From JANYIP01 sp031394045 (lineage in GTDB: Bacteria; Actinomycetota; Actinomycetes; Prado026): a stretch of DNA of 6,739 nucleotides. Position numbers and translations under genes: made by a program. The stretch covers positions 1-6,739 of the forward strand of contig JANMWN010000110.1 in NCBI GenBank assembly GCA_031394045.1, read 5' to 3'. Under the pieces are notes generated by a model. The model was given only the letters and a program-made list of their open reading frames with translations, was not told where the DNA came from and searched no databases. Each line of letters opens with the position of its first letter. Within the stretch, counting starts at the first letter, position 1. This document shows positions 5,016-6,739 of this stretch, piece by piece.

Positions 5016-6209
5016 GTGACTGACACGCCCGTGGCCGCTGGGGTCCTCCCGTCGCAGTGGATCGCCAGGGCGCACGAAGCCGGGTGGATCGTCTCCGACC
5101 AGGATCTCGGATCAACCCAGATCCAGCCGGCCAGCCTTGACCTGCGACTAGGCGACGTCGCCCACCGCCTGCGGTGCAGCTTCCTCCCCGGGTCCGCTGG
5201 CGTGGAGCAGCGCCTTCCTGACTTCGAGATGGGCAGCCCGCTGCAGCTCGACGGCGGGGCCATCCTGGAGCGCGGTCGCCCGTACCTGATCCGGCTGCAA
5301 GAAGGGCTCGCTCTCCCCAAGGAGCTGTCCGCGCGAGCCAACCCGAAGAGCAGCACAGGACGCCTGGACATCTTCACCCGCTTGGTGACCGACAACAGCT
5401 CCAGCTTCGACGACGTCGAGCTCGGGTACACCGGGCCGCTCTATCTCGAAGTCGTCTCACGCACATTCACGATCCACGTGGAGGCGGGGCTGTCGCTCAA
5501 TCAGCTGCGGCTCGCCAACCGCGTCGCCGAGCCTCTGACCGGCGCCCGCCTGAAGAAGATTCACCAGACCGATCCCTTGCTCATGATCGGCAAGCGAAAG
5601 CTGCCGGCGGCCAGCCTCCCGGTGTCAGACGATGGCTTGTTCCTCAGTCTTGACCTTGGGGGGACGAAGCGAGAGCAGGTCGGCTGGCGAGCCAAGAAGA
5701 ACAGCGAGCTCATGGACCTCACCAAGATCGGCCATCACGACCCGCAGGACTTCTGGGAGCCGGTCGTGTCCGAACGCGGCGGAGGCGTCGTCCTCGAGCC
5801 CGAGGAGTTCTATCTCCTGCTCAGCCGAGAGGGCGTACGCGTGCCTCCGAGCTATGCCGCGGAGATGACCGCCTTCGATCCCACCAGCGGCGAGCTGCGC
5901 ACCCACTACGCCGGGTTCTTCGATCCTGGCTTCGGCCACAGCGAGAGGGGCTCCGGCAGCAGAGCCGCACTGGAGGTGCGCGCCCATGATGTCCCGTTCA
6001 AGGTGGAGCACGGCCAGCGCGTCTGCAAGCTCGTCTTCCTGCCGATGACGCACGTACCTGATGATCTGTACGGCTCGAACGGATCCAACTACCAGTTCCA
6101 GTCCGAGACTCTCAGCAAGCACTTCACCCGGACCAAACCCCTCCAGGTAGTGGCGCCCATCGCTCGGCCCACTCACCCAGCAGCGAAAGCCGGCGCCCCA
6201 CTGTTCTAG
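5016..6209 (+). CDS. dcd: Two-domain 2'-deoxycytidine 5'-triphosphate deaminase
   Basis: From GTG 5016 the protein has 397 residues, about twice the length of the E. coli enzyme (193). It looks like a tandem of two dUTPase/dCTP-deaminase folds. The N-terminal half has QIQPASLDLRLG at about 35-46 and ARANPKSSTGRLD at 106-118. It then has GYTGPLYLEV, where E145 aligns with the catalytic glutamate of Dcd. The C-terminal half repeats the pattern with AEMTAFDP, HYAGFFDPGFG, AALEVRAHDVPF and GQRVCKLVF. By family, the enzyme converts dCTP to dUTP and ammonia in the cytoplasm, feeding dTTP synthesis. This long form is known mainly from proteobacteria and some other lineages. Which half is catalytic cannot be proven here; the N-terminal half carries the better active-site match. 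It may form an operon with the next gene, 48 bases downstream. An upstream ATG at 4989 would add nine residues. Confidence 0.9.
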   Translation: MTDTPVAAGVLPSQWIARAHEAGWIVSDQDLGSTQIQPASLDLRLGDVAHRLRCSFLPGSAGVEQRLPDFEMGSPLQLDGGAILERGRPYLIRLQEGLALPKELSARANPKSSTGRLDIFTRLVTDNSSSFDDVELGYTGPLYLEVVSRTFTIHVEAGLSLNQLRLANRVAEPLTGARLKKIHQTDPLLMIGKRKLPAASLPVSDDGLFLSLDLGGTKREQVGWRAKKNSELMDLTKIGHHDPQDFWEPVVSERGGGVVLEPEEFYLLLSREGVRVPPSYAAEMTAFDPTSGELRTHYAGFFDPGFGHSERGSGSRAALEVRAHDVPFKVEHGQRVCKLVFLPMTHVPDDLYGSNGSNYQFQSETLSKHFTRTKPLQVVAPIARPTHPAAKAGAPLF

Positions 6210-6257
6210 ATCGGCGCCCGCTACCTGAGGGAGGGAAGAGGTGGCATTGTCGTCCCC

Positions 6258-6739
6258 ATGAGTGTGCCCCCGGATCAGTTGCGCCTAGGAATCCTGGCCA
6301 CCTCCAGCAAGGAGAACGAGTTCCGGCTGCCGATCCACCCCCAGCACTTCGACCGGATCGATGAGGACCTGCGGGCACGGATCGTCCTCGAGCACGGGTA
6401 CGGCCACCACTACGGCGTCTCCGACGAGCACCTTGCGGCTCAGGTCGCTGGAATGTGCTCGCGTGAAGGGATCTTTGCGACCAGTGACGTGGTGCTGCTG
6501 CCCAAGCCCACGCTGGACGACATGACGAGTCTTCGCGAAGGACAGGTGCTCTGGGGCTGGGCGCATGCCGTCCAGGACCGCCAGCTGACGCAGATCTGCA
6601 TCGACAAGAAGTTGACGCTCATCGCCTGGGAGGCGATGAACCACTGGACACCGTCGGGGGTATTCGTCGTCCACGTCTTCCACATGAACAACGAGATGGC
6701 GGGCTACTGCTCGGTGCTGCACGCCATGACCCTGATCGG
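6258..6739 (+). CDS. Alanine dehydrogenase / N5-(carboxyethyl)ornithine synthase-like protein, N-terminal part
   Basis: The frame opens at ATG 6258 and runs 160 codons to the right edge without a stop. The N-terminus ATSSKENEFRLPIHP is the substrate-domain opening of the AlaDH/PNT superfamily. R23, K83 (LLPKP) and H103 (WGWAHAV) fall where alanine dehydrogenase has its pyruvate-binding Arg and Lys and its catalytic His. The segments LIAWEAMNHW and NNEMAGYCSVLHAM differ from true alanine dehydrogenase and suit the actinobacterial branch near carboxyethylornithine synthase, which joins a 2-oxo acid to an amino group using NAD(P)H. The substrate cannot be told without the missing nucleotide-binding domain. 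The best ribosome-site-like purine tract (6228-6241) is 16 bases from the ATG, which is long; GTG 6264 is an alternative but is further still. It is probably cotranscribed with dcd, with no terminator between them. Confidence 0.87.
   Translation, partial: MSVPPDQLRLGILATSSKENEFRLPIHPQHFDRIDEDLRARIVLEHGYGHHYGVSDEHLAAQVAGMCSREGIFATSDVVLLPKPTLDDMTSLREGQVLWGWAHAVQDRQLTQICIDKKLTLIAWEAMNHWTPSGVFVVHVFHMNNEMAGYCSVLHAMTLI

Noticed and set aside
4081..5115. Longer heliorhodopsin with an extended N-terminus starting at 5115
   Set aside because: The added 79 residues are Arg/Pro/Ala-rich, overlap the divergent dcd start, and are absent from known heliorhodopsins.
5625..6176. 183-codon minus-strand frame opposite dcd
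   Set aside because: It is antisense to conserved dCTP deaminase sequence and shows no domain of its own.

Overview
The window is GC-rich throughout. It has SARP/AfsR-type regulator architecture, an RskA-like anti-sigma factor, a secreted fasciclin protein, a heliorhodopsin, and strong GGAGG ribosome sites with frequent GTG starts. This points to a chromosomal stretch of an actinomycete (Actinomycetota). I cannot fix the genus. I see no rRNA, tRNA, CRISPR array, insertion sequence or prophage gene. Coding density is high, and no gene-free stretch exceeds 300 bases.

Minus strand, right to left. A complete heliorhodopsin gene (4878 to 4081) has the retinal lysine, the counterion glutamate and the two histidines of the family. 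It is followed by a gene for a secreted single-domain fasciclin (FAS1) protein resembling MPT70 (3986 to 3315), which ends in a strong hairpin. Next comes a 37-codon reading frame whose last 22 residues look like the extreme C-terminus of an ECF sigma factor. It overlaps the start of a full-length RskA-type membrane anti-sigma factor (3118 to 2372). In mycobacteria, fasciclin proteins, SigK and RskA form one regulatory unit. Here the sigma gene appears to have been deleted almost entirely, leaving its tail and the anti-sigma partner. The leftmost gene (2219 to beyond base 1) is a large transcriptional regulator with a BTAD domain and an AAA/NACHT-like ATPase. It is open for 739 codons and leaves the window unfinished.

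Plus strand. Divergent from the heliorhodopsin, after 137 bases, lies a two-domain dCTP deaminase (5016 to 6209). Forty-eight bases later begins an alanine dehydrogenase/carboxyethylornithine synthase-like protein (6258 to beyond the right edge), represented by its N-terminal 160 residues.

How the parts fit together is only partly visible. The fasciclin and rskA genes are remains of one sigma/anti-sigma/target module. The heliorhodopsin sits just upstream of the fasciclin gene on the same strand and could feed transcription into it, although the fasciclin gene also has a plausible ECF-type promoter of its own. The plus-strand pair are metabolic enzymes (nucleotide and amino-acid-type chemistry) with no evident link to the minus-strand set beyond sharing a divergent intergenic region with the heliorhodopsin.
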